Source: Carex sylvatica
Lineage: Eukaryota; Streptophyta; Magnoliopsida; Poales; Cyperaceae
Direction of reading: 5' to 3'
Assembly (NCBI GenBank): GCA_964058845.1
Contig: CAXKVR010000138.1
Span: forward strand, 963,008-1,027,007
DNA: 64,000 bases
Part shown: positions 1 through 12,719 of the stretch, in pieces
How the letters are laid out: each line of letters opens with the position of its first letter
Position numbering within the stretch: position 1 is the stretch's first letter
Notes under the pieces: generated by a model
Seen by the model: the letters and a program-made list of their open reading frames with translations, nothing else
Told to the model about the DNA's origin: nothing
The model's database searches: none
Translations under genes and position numbers: made by a program

Positions 1-2963
1 GGAATTCATTATAGAGTTTGTTAGATTGAAAAAATGATGATAAATCAAACGAGAATAAAGAGAGAGTCCATTCTACATGTCAATATCGACAACAATGAAA
101 TTTATAGTAAGAGAAAAATTTGTCGATTTTTGAAATCATGTGGGTTCAAGTCCCTCCATCTCAACAAACATTTCTAGAACACCCTTTCATATTAGAAGAG
201 ACTAAAGCCACAGTTTTTTCATGCAACCCCTGGTCTAGATGGAATATCATTTTTGTTTTACCAGACTTATTCGGACTTAGTAAAATCTGATCTTTTCCTA
301 TTGATCCAATCATTCTACAATAGAACATTAGATCTTTCTAAACTCAACCTAGCTTCCATCTGTTTAATTCCAAAAAAGGCAGATGCTTCATCTATTAATA
401 ATTTTAGACCCATCAACCTAATCAACTGTAGTTTAAGATTATTTCTAAACTTCTAACAAATAGGTTATCTCAAGTAATTGGCCATCTAATAGATGATTCT
501 CAAGCTGCATTCATTGAAGGTAGATTAATAGGTGACAACATCATTTGTGCTCATGAACTCCTCCATCAAGTAAGAATAACCAAACAAAAGGACATTCTCC
601 TTAAACTAGACTTTGAGAAAGCCTTTGACAAGGTCAATTGGAATTTCTTATTAGAGATACTTGTTGCTAGAGGCTTTGGTCCCCTCTTTATTAATTGGAT
701 TAATGACATCTTAGATAGTGGTAGAACTTGCATATCATTTAATAGTTCACAAAGTTCATACTTCCCCTGTAAGAAGGGTCTAAGACAAGGTGACCCTCTG
801 TCACCCTTGCTCTTTGACCTTGTAGCTGATGCTTTAAACAAAATTCTAAATAAAGCACAATCAGCAGGGTTAATTTCAGGTTTAGGACATGCCTAAAAGG
901 TTTTAGACCTACACTTTGCTGATGATACCTTAATTTTCTTAGAGGCTGATCCTAAAATAGTAGAATATCTTAAGTTCTTACTAATTGACTTTGAATCTAT
1001 GTCAGACCTAACTATTAACTTTGCTAAAAGTGCCTTGATACCCTTGAATATACCTCCTGCCCTAGCAAACACCATATCAGAGCAATTAGGATGCCAACTG
1101 TCCTCCTTACCAATCACTTACCTAGGAGTATCATTACATTGGAAAAGGCTTACCTTTCCTGATTGACAACCACTCATAACCAAAATTGAAAATAAACTTC
1201 AAACATAGAAATGATCTTTACTATCCTTAGGTGGTAGAATAACACTTCTAAACTCTGTCATATATGTTATTCCACTATACTGGCTTTCTATATATAAAAT
1301 TCTTGTCAAGGTCAGACTTGCCATAGATAGAATAAGGAAAAAATTTCTTTAGTTTGGTTCATCAACATCCACAAGAAAAAAAATATAACTTAGTGAAATG
1401 AGATCAAATTTGTATGAGTAAATCTCAAAGAGGTTTAGGAATTATTAATCTAGAGAGAATGAACATCTCACTTCTCGCCAAATGGTGGTATAGATTTAAA
1501 GACCCTACTACCAAAGAAAAATGAAAAGAACTATTGACTTCAAAATATACCTCCTTATGCTTAGACTTTACACAAATCTCACACTTCTGGTCTAGTATTA
1601 TCTCCATTAGACACATTGTAGAATTAGGCATAAACAAAACTGTAGGTAATGGAAATGACACATCTTTTTGGCTAGATAGATGGCTAGGAGAGTGTGCCTT
1701 ATACTGTACATACCCCAATCTATTTCGTATTGCCTTTGACCCTCTTATCTAAGTAGCTCAAGCTACTACACCAACCATATCAATACAATTCATTAGACAA
1801 CTTACTGGGGTATTATTATCTGAATGGAACAATCTTAGATCCTTACTCAACAACCTAGATAGATACACAGATACAACCAGTCCTGACAAAATATTTTGGA
1901 GATTGACTAATACATGAATATTCACAGTACATTATTTATACACATGGTTAGAGTATGGGGGCATGAAAGACAAAACATATACCACTCTTTGGAAAACCAA
2001 AATTTCTCTAAAAATAAAAATGTTTATATGACTAGTAAGGGAAGGGAAAATTCTAACCAAGGATAACCTAGTTAGAAAAGGGTGGCAAGGAGACCAAACA
2101 TGCCATTTCTGTAGCTCATTAGAAACCATTGACTACTCTTTGTGACTTGTCCAGTTATTACAGCCATTTGGTCATGAATTGCCTCACATAATAATTTTCT
2201 TTATAACTGTACTACACTTTCTGACTTATGGATTTTGGATGCAAGTATTCCCCTTAAAGACAAGTTCCTAGTAGAACAGATTAGAGCAGCCATAATTTGG
2301 ATTATTTGGTTAAACCGTAACAAAGTATGTTTTAATAACTGTACTGTACCAACTCTTGCTTCATTAGGATCACAAATTATAGCATTAACTACATTCTGGT
2401 GTAAGGCCAATTCAGATGCCTCATATCGAAAATTAACTCTTATTCTTCCAATGGATGTGTTACAATTGTCCCAGGCAGACCCCCTTATAATCTTCTCGGA
2501 GACCGATACATCTCAAGGGGAGACCTTCAGTTGGGATTCAGAGGAAGAATCCTTTCTTGGATTAGAGGGATCGGACCTATTAGACTACCTAAGGGATAGG
2601 GCAGAATTTGATGCATTGGATGCTGCATATTCCTCAAGGACTGATACAACTGCCCCTAGTTTATCTCAGACTACCTCTGATCACTGAAGCTCATATCCAA
2701 CTATTAAAATGCTTGATTTGCTTTGATAATAACTGTCTATTCTACTGTTATGTTTAGCTCTTTTGTTGTAGTATATCTCTCTATTAGCCACTATATTAAA
2801 ACTGCTATTAAATTTCTGTTTAGATATGCTCTTGGTAGGATAGAAGCCAGGGTATTAACTATTGCTTAATCTAATTCTAGAGATTAAAATCTCTACTTTT
2901 GTAATAACATTTTAAGTTTCTAATGAAATAGGTGAAAATATTCAATTTTTCAAAAAAAAAAGA
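1..2963 (+). mobile_element. Degenerate LINE (L1-clade non-LTR retrotransposon), 5' part outside window
   Basis: Conceptual translation across several frames gives a LINE-type reverse transcriptase followed by a zf-RVT-like cysteine region (CHFC near 2100). A hydrophilic acidic C-terminal tail ends at a stop at 2685-2687. An A-rich run at about 2953-2963 looks like the LINE 3' tail. No long terminal repeat borders it and no target-site duplication could be checked, because the 5' end lies before base 1. Many stops and frame changes show an old copy. Confidence 0.85.
230..2687 (+). pseudogene. LINE ORF2 reverse transcriptase, broken
   Basis: The protein would copy LINE RNA into DNA at a nicked chromosomal target. 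Visible parts in order: an RT N-terminal segment (253-450, ending in FRPINLINCS); a segment with EGRLIGDNI and DFEKAFDKVNW (about 510-640); GLRQGDPLSPLL (about 778-810); the catalytic FADD box (about 913-924); a thumb region with ITYLGVSLHW (about 1110-1140); a zf-RVT-like segment (about 2050-2140); and an acidic tail (2235-2687). The frame shifts near 240 and 455. In-frame stops occur near 894, 1163 and 1207, and again further on. The endonuclease domain expected upstream is not in the window. The order of motifs is diagnostic for L1-type plant LINEs, and the breaks rule out function. Confidence 0.85.
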
Positions 2964-3082
2964 AGAAGAGAAAAATATTTTATTTTGTAAAATAATGTAT
3001 TTTTTTGTGAAAAATTGAAATATCCGGAGCTTTTGCTAGATGTAAAAACCAAAAAGTCAAAAATCAATTGTTTATAATCACA

Positions 3083-3335
3083 GGTCTTGTTTGGTTGAGA
3101 GTTAAAGTTAAGTCATCTCATCTGAACTTCAAATGACAACTTATCTTGTTTGGTTGAAAGTTAGAGTTAACTCATGTTGAATACAACTTATTTTACATTT
3201 TTCATATTTTGAGGTAAGCAACTTATTTTGTCTTAAGTTATTTTTGTTTGATTGTGACTTAAAGTTAAGTTAAAGCTTAAATTATTTTTGCTTGGTTAAA
3301 GCTTGTTATTTAAGTCATGGCTTAAAATAATTATG
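3083..3335. repeat. Short AT-rich direct repeats, MITE-like
   Basis: Two neighbouring ~60-bp units start with CTTGTTTGGTTGA (3087 and 3147). Each is followed by AGTTARAGTTAA-type words. A weaker third copy lies near 3243. The composition resembles many plant MITEs, but no clear terminal inverted repeat or target duplication was found. Confidence 0.35.
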
Positions 3336-3478
3336 AAATTGGATATTGTTGTATTTTATGCGTGGATTGTTTAGAAAATATATTGTTCTATTCAACATGG
3401 CAATTCGATTAATACGTTGTATTTTTATTATCAGATTTTTTTTTTGTTATTTGGGCTATTTTTTTTATCTGACGCATG

Positions 3479-3937
3479 TAGGGCTGCACAAAAAATTTGT
3501 AGTTCGTGATTCGATTCGAAAAAGTTCGTAAAATTTTGATTCAAAATAGTTCAAAATTAATTCAAACCAAATTCAAACTGGACCTGGTTCGTTCGAAATA
3601 GGTTCGCAAACTATTCTAGTTCTAATCTCAAAGTAACGTGAACCGTTGATGACTTATGTTCGTTGATGACTTAAAAGTTAAAACATAAGGCCGTCCAGTC
3701 ATAAGTTATAACTCGTAAGTTGTAACCCTCGCTTTCAGTTATAAAACCCTAGACGACTTTCACCTCTCGCTTTCGGCGACTACGATCACTATTCCTTGTC
3801 GTAAAAAAATTTGTAAAAGATTCGAAATTGAGTTCGTAAAAAATTCGATTCAAAATTAATTAAAACCAAATTACTTAGTTCGAAATTAATTCAAACCAAA
3901 CTCAAACTGAAGTAAGTTCGATTCGTTTGCAGCCCTA
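3479..3937. mobile_element. hAT-type non-autonomous MITE, 459 bp
   Basis: The ends are inverted copies of TAGGGCTGCA (3479-3488 and 3928-3937). The flanking octamers GACGCATG (3471-3478) and GATGCATA (3938-3945) agree at 6 of 8 positions, as expected for an aged 8-bp hAT target duplication. Both subterminal regions are rich in TTCGATTCGAA-like and AATTCAAACCAAA words. No transposase reading frame is present. Confidence 0.7.
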
Positions 3938-3945
3938 GATGCATA

Positions 3946-5359
3946 TAATGACAATTAGTAAGCTTTTTTTAATTACAAACTAATATACAATTAAAAAAAA
4001 TATATATGTTATAGTGTTTGTCGTAATGTTACTATTAAAGTATTTTTGGGACTAATTGAATGGACATAAACTAAGTCCATATTTACAAAGCAAAAAGTTA
4101 AAAGATAGGCAGTGTACTAATGCATAGATGGAAATACAATTTAAGGTTCTTAAAAATATTATTATAAACTTTTAAAAAAAATAGATTGCAGGTTTTATAG
4201 AAATCAAGCGGCACTGTAGATCATATTATAGATATTATAAGTACATTAATTACTTCGTAATAGCACTAAAAAACTTCAAATATAAAAAAAATAATAATAA
4301 TAATAACAACAACAACTACAACAACCATTTCTTCAACTTATTCCTCATTTTAAACGACGATTAAACAAAAACATATCGCATAACTTTACGATATGTACAT
4401 AAATTTATCAAAAGGTTCCAGAAGTTTGATGCCGACTTCAGTAAGACAGATTTGATATCTTAACGAATACATTATGGCCACTTTTATCCAAAAATATAAA
4501 AAATCGATCTATACATAAAAAAGATCAACTGCTGAAATTCACGAAGGATACAAAATGTGCGAGAATCAAATATCTCCTAAAAAAAAAAAAATCTAATTGA
4601 GATCCAATCTCAAGTTCCTCTCTTGAGCACTGACTTGCGGGATCCGCAAATCAGGTCCTTGGACTATGACCCGGCTTACCCGGCCTTGGAATAATCGCTC
4701 AGATCCTCTACGGAAAAAACATTGATATATTTATGGAGCAGATCTCTGAATGAAGTCAAATCGGTTCGATGTATGCTTCAAACATCCGATGCGCCCCACT
4801 TCCCGAACGCAGATGGCCATGGAATTTTACCTTTGTTTAAGAATAATAAACACTAGTCGCACTAGCATATTCAGATATTCTCTGCACGGGTTGCGGGGTT
4901 GGGTTTGATGTAACTGGATGTTACAAGAAATGATGTATCCAATAACGGTACCCGTTCCGTTTGCCACCGACCAACTGCGACTGCCAAGTACGAAGCAGCT
5001 TGTTTTTTTTTGAATCAAAAACAGCTCTCTGTTTCTACCAAAAAAAAAAACAGCAGCTCTGTTGCTCTCATCATGCTGTCAAGTGTCGAGTATGAATACT
5101 GACACGACAACACAAGACCTGATAATTAACTACTCCACAGACCAATGGAAATCCCCAGTCAAGAGTCAACAACTTAAGCAACCCATTTCTTTTTAAGTTT
5201 TATCTAATCGGGTTCAAATCTGTTTTCCCTTTTCTTAATTATTTCTCGTCAACTCTTCTTTTCTCTCTCAATTCTCAATCTAGAAATTTTAATATACTGT
5301 CCCTTCTCGCCATGTGATACCTAGCTTGCGAAAACTGCACCGCACTCAAAGCTCCGGCT
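3946..5359. other. Intergenic DNA and presumed promoter/5' UTR of the TBC gene
   Basis: AT-rich DNA without recognisable coding signal. Several A or T homopolymers occur (4579-4590, 5004-5011, 5040-5050). A pyrimidine-rich tract at about 5222-5283 lies 80-140 bp before the start codon and is typical of a plant core promoter or 5' leader. The transcription start cannot be fixed from sequence. Confidence 0.4.
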
Positions 5360-8300
5360 ATGGTACAAAATTCCGAGGAGATGAGGGACGAAGATGAAAG
5401 AGTCTCCTGGCCAGATCATATGAATAGGTGAGCTGGCTTATTTCTCATCTTGCCACGTTACCTTACTAATTGCCTACAGGGCCTTACTTTCTTCTCTAAT
5501 TAATGCTGTAAAATTTTACATCTGACCGCTCGATTCTCTAATCGTGGTTCGCGCCGGTTCCTTTGTTTTTTTTAACCCGTGAGATTTATCGGGGCGTGTG
5601 CTTGCTCTGACTTTGGATCCTTCGTTGCTTCAATCTGGGGCTTAAACTATTGTTTTATGGTTCTACTTGGATCTCGGGTTTTGTACTGTCTAGGGGTTTA
5701 GCTTTCAAAAAGGGTGCCATCTCATTTTGTAGCTCAGTACCATGAATGGTTCAGTTCAGACTCCCTTTTCATGCGTTTAGAATTTTCTTACTTTTCCCAA
5801 ATGGTCCAAATGGAGGCTGAATCACGGTAAATTTGATATCTTTTAACTTCCTTTTCACTTTTTAATTAGCTACTCGTATTATAGATATCTGAGAGAATGC
5901 TTATTTGAGTTTAATTTTGATCAGAGATGCATACGGCTTTATGGTGCGTCCCCAACACTTGCAAAGCTATAAACAGTATTCAAAGATATACCAGGTAATT
6001 AACATTAATCCTACACTCGTTATCAGTTCTCTTTTACTTCATCAAAGAAATATCCATTTTCCTTTTTTTGTTTTTTTTTTAAGGAAGAGGAGGAAGAGAG
6101 GTCAGACCGATGGAAAGATTTTTTTGAGCGGCTTGCTGATTCTGATGAAACATCAGAAGAGAAAAATGAAAAGAAAGAAGAAAATATTGAAAATTTAGAA
6201 CAAACTTCTGAAAATAACCCTGTTTCAGATGAGATTAAATCCCCAAATGAGCTGTCATGGGACAGTGTCAGTGCAGCTCTTAGTGCAATTGAACACATGA
6301 TGAGCCGCAGAATTAAAAGCGATAAAATTAAGAATGCTAAAGAAGAGTTTGAAGAGGCAAAAAGGGAGGGAACATGTGGTTCTCAGATCTCCTCTACTGA
6401 AGATGAGTCAAAGCCTGGAACTGCAAATGGGGCCCATAATGAAGGGACCGATGAAGATTTTTATGATGTCCCTCTGGGTGGGACAGGTGAGAAAGGTGAA
6501 AATGCTGATTTCAACGGAAAAAGTGGAACCCACAATGAGGCGGCAAAGGATGCTGATTTCTCTTGGCAAGAAGAACTTGAGAGTTTGGTTAGAGGGGGTG
6601 TACCTATGGCTCTCAGAGGAGAGGTGCATCTACTTTTGAAATCTTTAATTTGATCTCTTTTGTTTGGCTCAAATGAGTAGCCAAACGCAACAGCCTTTTT
6701 TGATTGTACATTTCTTGGTTTCGTTGGTAACAGATCTCTTAAATCTGTGTAAAAGACTTCTCACAAAAAAAGATAGAACATATGTTGTTTAGGTTCTCCA
6801 TCGATAAATAATTTGGGTATTTTGGAGTGGGTTGTTAGCGTGAATTGGTAATTTTTCTATACACAAATTGCTACAAATATTTATGATTTATGCTTGCATT
6901 CTCAACGAACAATTGTATCTGTACTGTTAAATAGCTTGCAATTCGTTTACAGAAAAGTAAAAAAAAGGAACTACTAATATTATAGCTTATTATTTCTTTC
7001 TAAGCCTTAAATTAAGGAATATTATTATTTCAGCTATGGCAAGCGTTTGTGGGTGTGAAGGCTAGAAAAAGAAAAGGCTATTATGACAAATTAGCAGGCC
7101 AAGGGCCAAAATCAGCTGTTGATGATGAATCCAAAATCTCATCTTTGGAGGAAAGCAACATAATGAGTGAGAAATGGAGGGGCCAGATTGAGAAGGTTGG
7201 TTCTTTAATCAAATTTCACTGTTTTTAGTATTATGTAAAAACAAACTAGTTTTTCAATGTTGTTCATTTGTATACAGGATTTGCCTAGAACCTTCCCAGG
7301 GCACCCCGCATTAGATAAAGATGGTAGAGACGCTTTAAGACGTTTACTGACAGCTTATGCAAGACATAATCCATCTGTGGGTTATTGCCAGGTCAGCATT
7401 TAGTTGGAAATATTAACTTAATGTTTTCTTTTCTTTTCTGAATTTTCTAATATCTAATACTACCTTTTCTTTTCTTCTTACTTGATGCAATTTCAGGCTA
7501 TGAACTTTTTTGGGGGCCTCTTACTGTTGCTCATGCCTGAAGAAAATGCTTTCTGGCAAGTTCAATGTTTGAACATTGCGCATATTACAGTAATCTCTAA
7601 AGCTTATGCTTTTGCCCATGGACCCCTCTGCACCCGTGAAAATATCAATCATCAAAATGTTTTTGCATTTACTTTCTGTAAGGTTTTGGCCTTTGGTGGG
7701 CAAAGAGTTCATTCGTGTTATAATTAATATCAACCCAAATGTCGTTCTGGGAAAAAAAAGGTGAAATGAACAAAGAAACATCAAATTGAGTACTTACAAT
7801 AATCTTCAAATTCTACCAGGACTTTGGTGGGTATGATTGACGAATATTTTGATGGTTACTATTCCGAAGAAATGATTGAATCTCAGGTACTAATCACGAC
7901 TATACAATTATTATATGTAGCTAAATATTACTACCTCCGTAATCATTATCATTATCAGTTTGTTTTGCTTTTTCTCTATAGGTGGATCAGCTTGTGCTAG
8001 ACGAACTTGTATCAGAAAGATTTCCTAAGCTGGGTCTGTATCTTATAGTATGTACATTGTGTACATGTCTGATATTCTCCCTAATAAGCTTATATTTCCT
8101 GATCCATATATTCTTAGTTGATGCATATGAATGTTTATTGCAGCAAACCATCTGAATTACCTCGGTGTGGAGATAGCATGGGTTACCGGGCCATGGTTCC
8201 TTTCAATATTTGTTAACATGCTTCCTTGGGAAAGTGGTCAGGTTTCGTTTCATACTTCTGAAAATTTCCAAATTTGACACAGTGTACCTCTCTCATATGG

Positions 8301-10940
8301 AAAAACATATTACAGTTCTTCGCGTGTGGGATGTGATTCTATTTGAAGGCAATCGTACCATGCTTTTTCGTACCGCTCTTTCTGTGATGGAGCTATATGG
8401 TATCCATTAAAAAAAGCAATTATATAACCCCGTCAAATAGCAATTATATTAGTTGATTGTACATTTAAGCCCCTATTTCTCCATTACAAATGTAGGTCCT
8501 GCAATAGTTACAACAAAGGATGCAGGAGATGCAATAACACTACTCCAGTCTCTAGCCGGTTCCACCTTTGACAGTAGTCAATTAGTACTGACAGCTTGCA
8601 TGGGATATCAATTTGTAAATGAAGATAAATTACAAGAACTGCGAGAAAAATATAGGCCAGCTGTATTAGAGGCCATGGAAGAAAGGTTGAGGGATCAACA
8701 TGCTTGGAGTGATTCGAAAACAAAGGGTCTAGCAACTAAGCTTTATAGCTTTAAACAAGATCCTGGCTTGTTAATATCTCCAAGAAAATCGAGCGAAAGC
8801 AATTTGGAGAATAATGGGGATGTAAATGGGCTTTTTGGTAACTCTCCCATTGCCTCTGTGGGTGATTTGAAGGATCAGGTGATCTGGTTAAAAGCTGAGT
8901 TATGTAGGCTGATGGAAGAGAAAAGATCGGCTCTTTTGAGGTTTGTTTTAATTATCATGATCGATAACCTTCATTCTTATGTTATTAGTTGTACTTAGAA
9001 TAAGGATTATTACTACTACTACTATCTTTTTTCTTAAAATAAATTAGAGCTGAAGAGCTGGAAACAGCATTAATGGAGATGGTCAGGCATGATAACAGAC
9101 ATTCGTTGGCTGCCCAGGTGTGCTTATATAGCCTTAAACTAATGTGGCTAATGTAGTACATGCATTTATTTTCATTTTGTTAAGCTAATGCCTAGTAATA
9201 TTTGCCTCTTTGACAAGGCATTCTTTTCATTTATAAGAATCCTATTTTAAGCATGAAGTCTGACCCATTCATTGTATCAGGCGGAGGAATTGGAAAAGCA
9301 GGTATCTGAATTAAGGCAAGCTTTCACTGACAAGCAACAGCAGGAGCAAGCAATGCTTAAGGTTTTATTTTGACTCTTCTTTTTTTAATACTTATAAATT
9401 ATAATACCAAACTTTTGAAAATTTAATAGAGGAAACGGCAAACCATAACAAATTTTATAGGTATTGATGAGAGTGGAGCAAGAACAGAAGATGACAGAGG
9501 ATGCACGTGTAGCTGCCGAGCGGGATGCAGCTGCTCAGAGACAGGCAGCTCGTGTGCTCCAGGTCTAGTCAAATTAAAACAATCTTTTCCGTGTTGATTG
9601 TGTTATATAGATACAACAATATGAAGAAATATATTTTTAGCCTTCAATTTTTTTATTATTAAATATAAACTTGTTTTGTTGAAATTTAGGAGAAGTACGA
9701 AGAAGCAATGGAGCTGATTGCTAAAATGGAGAAGAGAGCTGTGATGGCGGAGACGATGTTAGAGGCCACTATACAATACCAGTCGGGTCAGGGTAAGGCC
9801 CAGCAGCCTTTTTCTCCAAGGTATTCTTAATTTTTCATTCATTATTCATTTGAATATATTTTTTGTTTTTAAGATTGAATTATTAAAGGTTTACAAAAAG
9901 ATAAATATCATATTACATCTTCCGAGCAAAAAAATAATAAAATGAAAAATTCTGTCTCGATGTTATCAAAAAAGATTCTGTTTTCAGTTGTCGAACTATT
10001 GCAGTTGGTTCACTGAGGTCCATGAACTTCTTTGGGTTTTATTAGACCCCTTGAATTATCCAGCACCTTTTTCAGTTGGTAGTTGATTACTTGCAGCATG
10101 ATGCTGATGTGGCACCATGAATGAACCAATATGAGGTGGGTGATGTGGCAAGTCAGGTGATATTTTGAATTTGTGATGCCACGGAATCACCTCTAAAAAT
10201 GTGGCAACCAAAATGAAGAAGTTTAAGGGCCTACCTGAACCCAGTGCAATAGTTTGGGGGTCAAAAATAGACTTTCATAATTTAAATACCCCATTGGGAT
10301 AATTTTTAGTCCAGGCAAGGAGCCCACCAGGACCACTTTTACCTCTTTAGTTTGTTCATTTTTTTTTTTATATGTTTTTGTACTTCACAACTATATTACA
10401 ATTTTTGAAACTTAAAAGACTTATATGGACAATGGCTGCCATCATGTATACTAGCTAAAGCAGAAATCGCAAATAAATCATATTTGCTGCTATGAAACAA
10501 AAGGGAAGAGAAGAATCAAACTGGTCCTGGAACCTGAGCGTACATGTAAACATAAAAATATATCTCTGTTGTCCAAGGAATCATAGACTTACTACAGGTT
10601 TTCAATGTTTTCATTAGTGCTTTGCATACCGATCAAAACGTGCGTACCAGTCAAGACTCGTCATCTGAAGGTTCTGGTAAGAAAGGAGGGTTGCTTTCTA
10701 GACCATTTGGATTCGGTTGGAATGACAAGAACAAGGTAGGTAACTTCTCAGAGAGAGTTTTTCTTACCTTTTTTTTTCAAGTACCTTTTGTTCCAAATTT
10801 TGGGTAATTACTAACTGGAACTAGTTGAATTTCAGGGAAAGGCTAGTACTACTGATGCAAGTGAACTTAATGCTTCAACTTCTATAAACCAAGTAGATAT
10901 TGTAGGGGACAAAAATGGTGGTTCATCTTTTAAAAATTAG
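5360..10940 (+). CDS. TBC-domain Rab GTPase-activating protein with C-terminal coiled coil (17 exons)
   Basis: The product should speed GTP hydrolysis by a Rab/Ypt GTPase in vesicle traffic. Exons by reading splice sites: 5360-5427, 5925-5994, 6084-6623, 7034-7195, 7278-7391, 7497-7555, 7820-7886, 7982-8033, 8144-8236, 8316-8399, 8496-8940, 9048-9117, 9281-9361, 9461-9562, 9690-9820, 10618-10735, 10836-10940. All phases join, giving 2361 nt and 786 residues plus stop. Residues 1-218 are acidic and charged. The TBC domain spans about 219-436, with the arginine finger in DLPRTFPGH (R284) and the glutamine finger in VGYCQ (Q318). A conserved plant extension follows to about 555, then a coiled coil to about 700 and a Ser/Gly-rich tail. 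The start ATG is the first without an immediate stop; an ATG near 5311 is followed at once by TGA. The domain order and length match the plant family that includes Arabidopsis At3g55020 and At2g39280. No break was seen, so it is probably functional. Confidence 0.93.
7556..7819 (+). other. GC-AG intron (intron 6 of the TBC gene)
   Basis: Exon 6 must end after TTCTG at 7555 to join TG with the G that opens exon 7 and give Trp-Thr-Leu-Val, as the family requires. The intron then starts GCAAGT, the usual donor of the minor GC-AG class. The only nearby GT (in GCAAGTTC) would shift the frame and reach TGA within seven codons. The other 15 introns begin with GT. Confidence 0.85.
9993..10256. mobile_element. 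Foldback MITE in intron 15 of the TBC gene
   Basis: The left arm starts AACTATTGCAGTTGG at 9993. Its imperfect reverse complement ends at about 10256 (CCAGTGCAATAGTTT). The two arms can be aligned over about 45 bp. It lies fully in the 797-bp intron 9821-10617, well away from the splice sites. Superfamily not assigned; a target duplication could not be decided. Confidence 0.6.
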
Positions 10941-11088
10941 TTTTGTCAATATTTTGGTGGCTGAGAGAATATTTTTGTGGCTTGTGTATATACAAACATG
11001 CATCAAGTTGATATATGTTTTGTTGATCTATGTTCTTTGACTTGATGAGAAAACCCGCTTTCATTTATGCCATTCATTTAGGATTAAT

Positions 11089-11094
11089 AATAAA
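11089..11094 (+). terminator. Candidate poly(A) signal of the TBC gene
   Basis: AATAAA lies 149 bp after the TAG stop at 10938-10940, a normal distance for a plant near-upstream element. It sits in A/T-rich DNA, so a chance match is possible. Confidence 0.45.
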
Positions 11095-12711
11095 AACAAA
11101 TTAGAATTTTCATTTAATCGGTTGTTTACTTGTTTGAATAATTAAATATATCATTTGTATTGAATTCTGGATAACATGATTACACTTAATTTCAACTGGA
11201 AATGGTCATGGGGTGTTTTTTCTTTTTTCATGCAATGAAAACATCTCGGAACTAATCGAGTTTTGACAAGGAAAAAATGGCTATAACTTTTGTATATGGA
11301 CATCGTTTTATTTTGTAGAAGTTTTGTATATGGACATTATGAACATCTGTAACATTCTGTTATGTCTCGAAAAATTAAATCATTGTTAATTATGATTACA
11401 AGATTTTTCATAATATAATTACTTCGTAACGTATTCTGTTTATAAAAAAAAAAAATGTTTCTAAACCAATATAATTATTAATAAAAAAAAAAGGAATAAG
11501 ATAGTAGAGTTGTTATTTTTCTTGGATTCCTTAATCATGGACTTGGTTGTATTATTTTCCATATATTGTAGATTAAACTTTGAATTGCATAATGATCCAT
11601 ATTAACTTCCAGGTCAATGCTATCTCATTAAACTAAAATACTGAGTTAAAATTATTTAGATTATCCTTTGAAAGAAGCTAATAAATTAAATTCTACAATA
11701 GATTTAATTTTTGTTGAATACAAAATTAAGATTATATATTTTTTTTCTGGTGGCACGAGAGAAGTAACATATTCTAATTATTTTGTTTCTTTCATCTAGT
11801 AATTGAAGGGATTAATTGCTGTCATCTAAATATGACACTGCATTTAAAGCAAGAATCATTTAGGCATATGAAACAATTGATTTATTATCATTATGCACAA
11901 GATTCGAAATTCTATTTTTGTTTGGACATTCCTTGATCCCATACAGATAAGCTATTTTCTAATCTTTAATTTTGCATTAACATTTGGTAACATTCTGTAC
12001 AGTTGAATTTGAAAAATTAATTTCATTTCCATGTTGACATAATTACCATTTTTATAGAGCCGTCAAAGACATATATTTTGAATACTAGGTAAAGCTCATT
12101 TCTACATATCTCTCTTTAAAATAAAATAAAAGACCAAGTTATGACAGCCACTTCAAACGAGGGCCACAGCCCACCGAAGCCCCGGTAACCACCACAACTC
12201 CGTGCGCACATCCCATAACCGCGGTGCGCTGTCCTTTCGTACATATCCAAAGTCGTTGCCTCTACTCTAACCTACAGCCGTCATGTTTTTTTTCATGTGC
12301 ATTGCAAACTTACCAAGTAACTCAAGATCGCTAATTATATTCAAACGTTTTAAATTAGAGTAGTGATCCTACTTCAAATAATAAATACAAATCATAGTTT
12401 GAATTGTGAAAATCAGTAAAATTGTGTCTTTATTCTAATATTTTGGTCAAAACCTGCAATGGTTGAATAAACTATTTTAACTGCATAAAATTAAGTTGAG
12501 TCATTAATTTCTATGTGTGTGTGTGTATATATATATAATAATAATTTAGTGAGTGGATAATATAGTAGATTAATTTTATCGTAATGTGACTTATTATTTA
12601 AACATGTGTATTTGTGTTAATATGCATATGCTTTGAAGTACTTACTTTTAATATTCAAATTATTATGATACCTTTTAAATTATAAATGTGTTATAAATTG
12701 AGTAAAGTATG
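11095..12711. other. Intergenic AT-rich DNA
   Basis: No gene, splice pattern or mobile-element end was recognised. A (GT)n(AT)n microsatellite lies at about 12513-12540. Confidence 0.5.
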
Positions 12712-12719
12712 CTCTTAAG

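Noticed and set aside
7482..7727. Open frame reading through TBC exon 6 into the intron
   Set aside because: Continuation past 7555 loses the family sequence; splicing to 7820 restores it.
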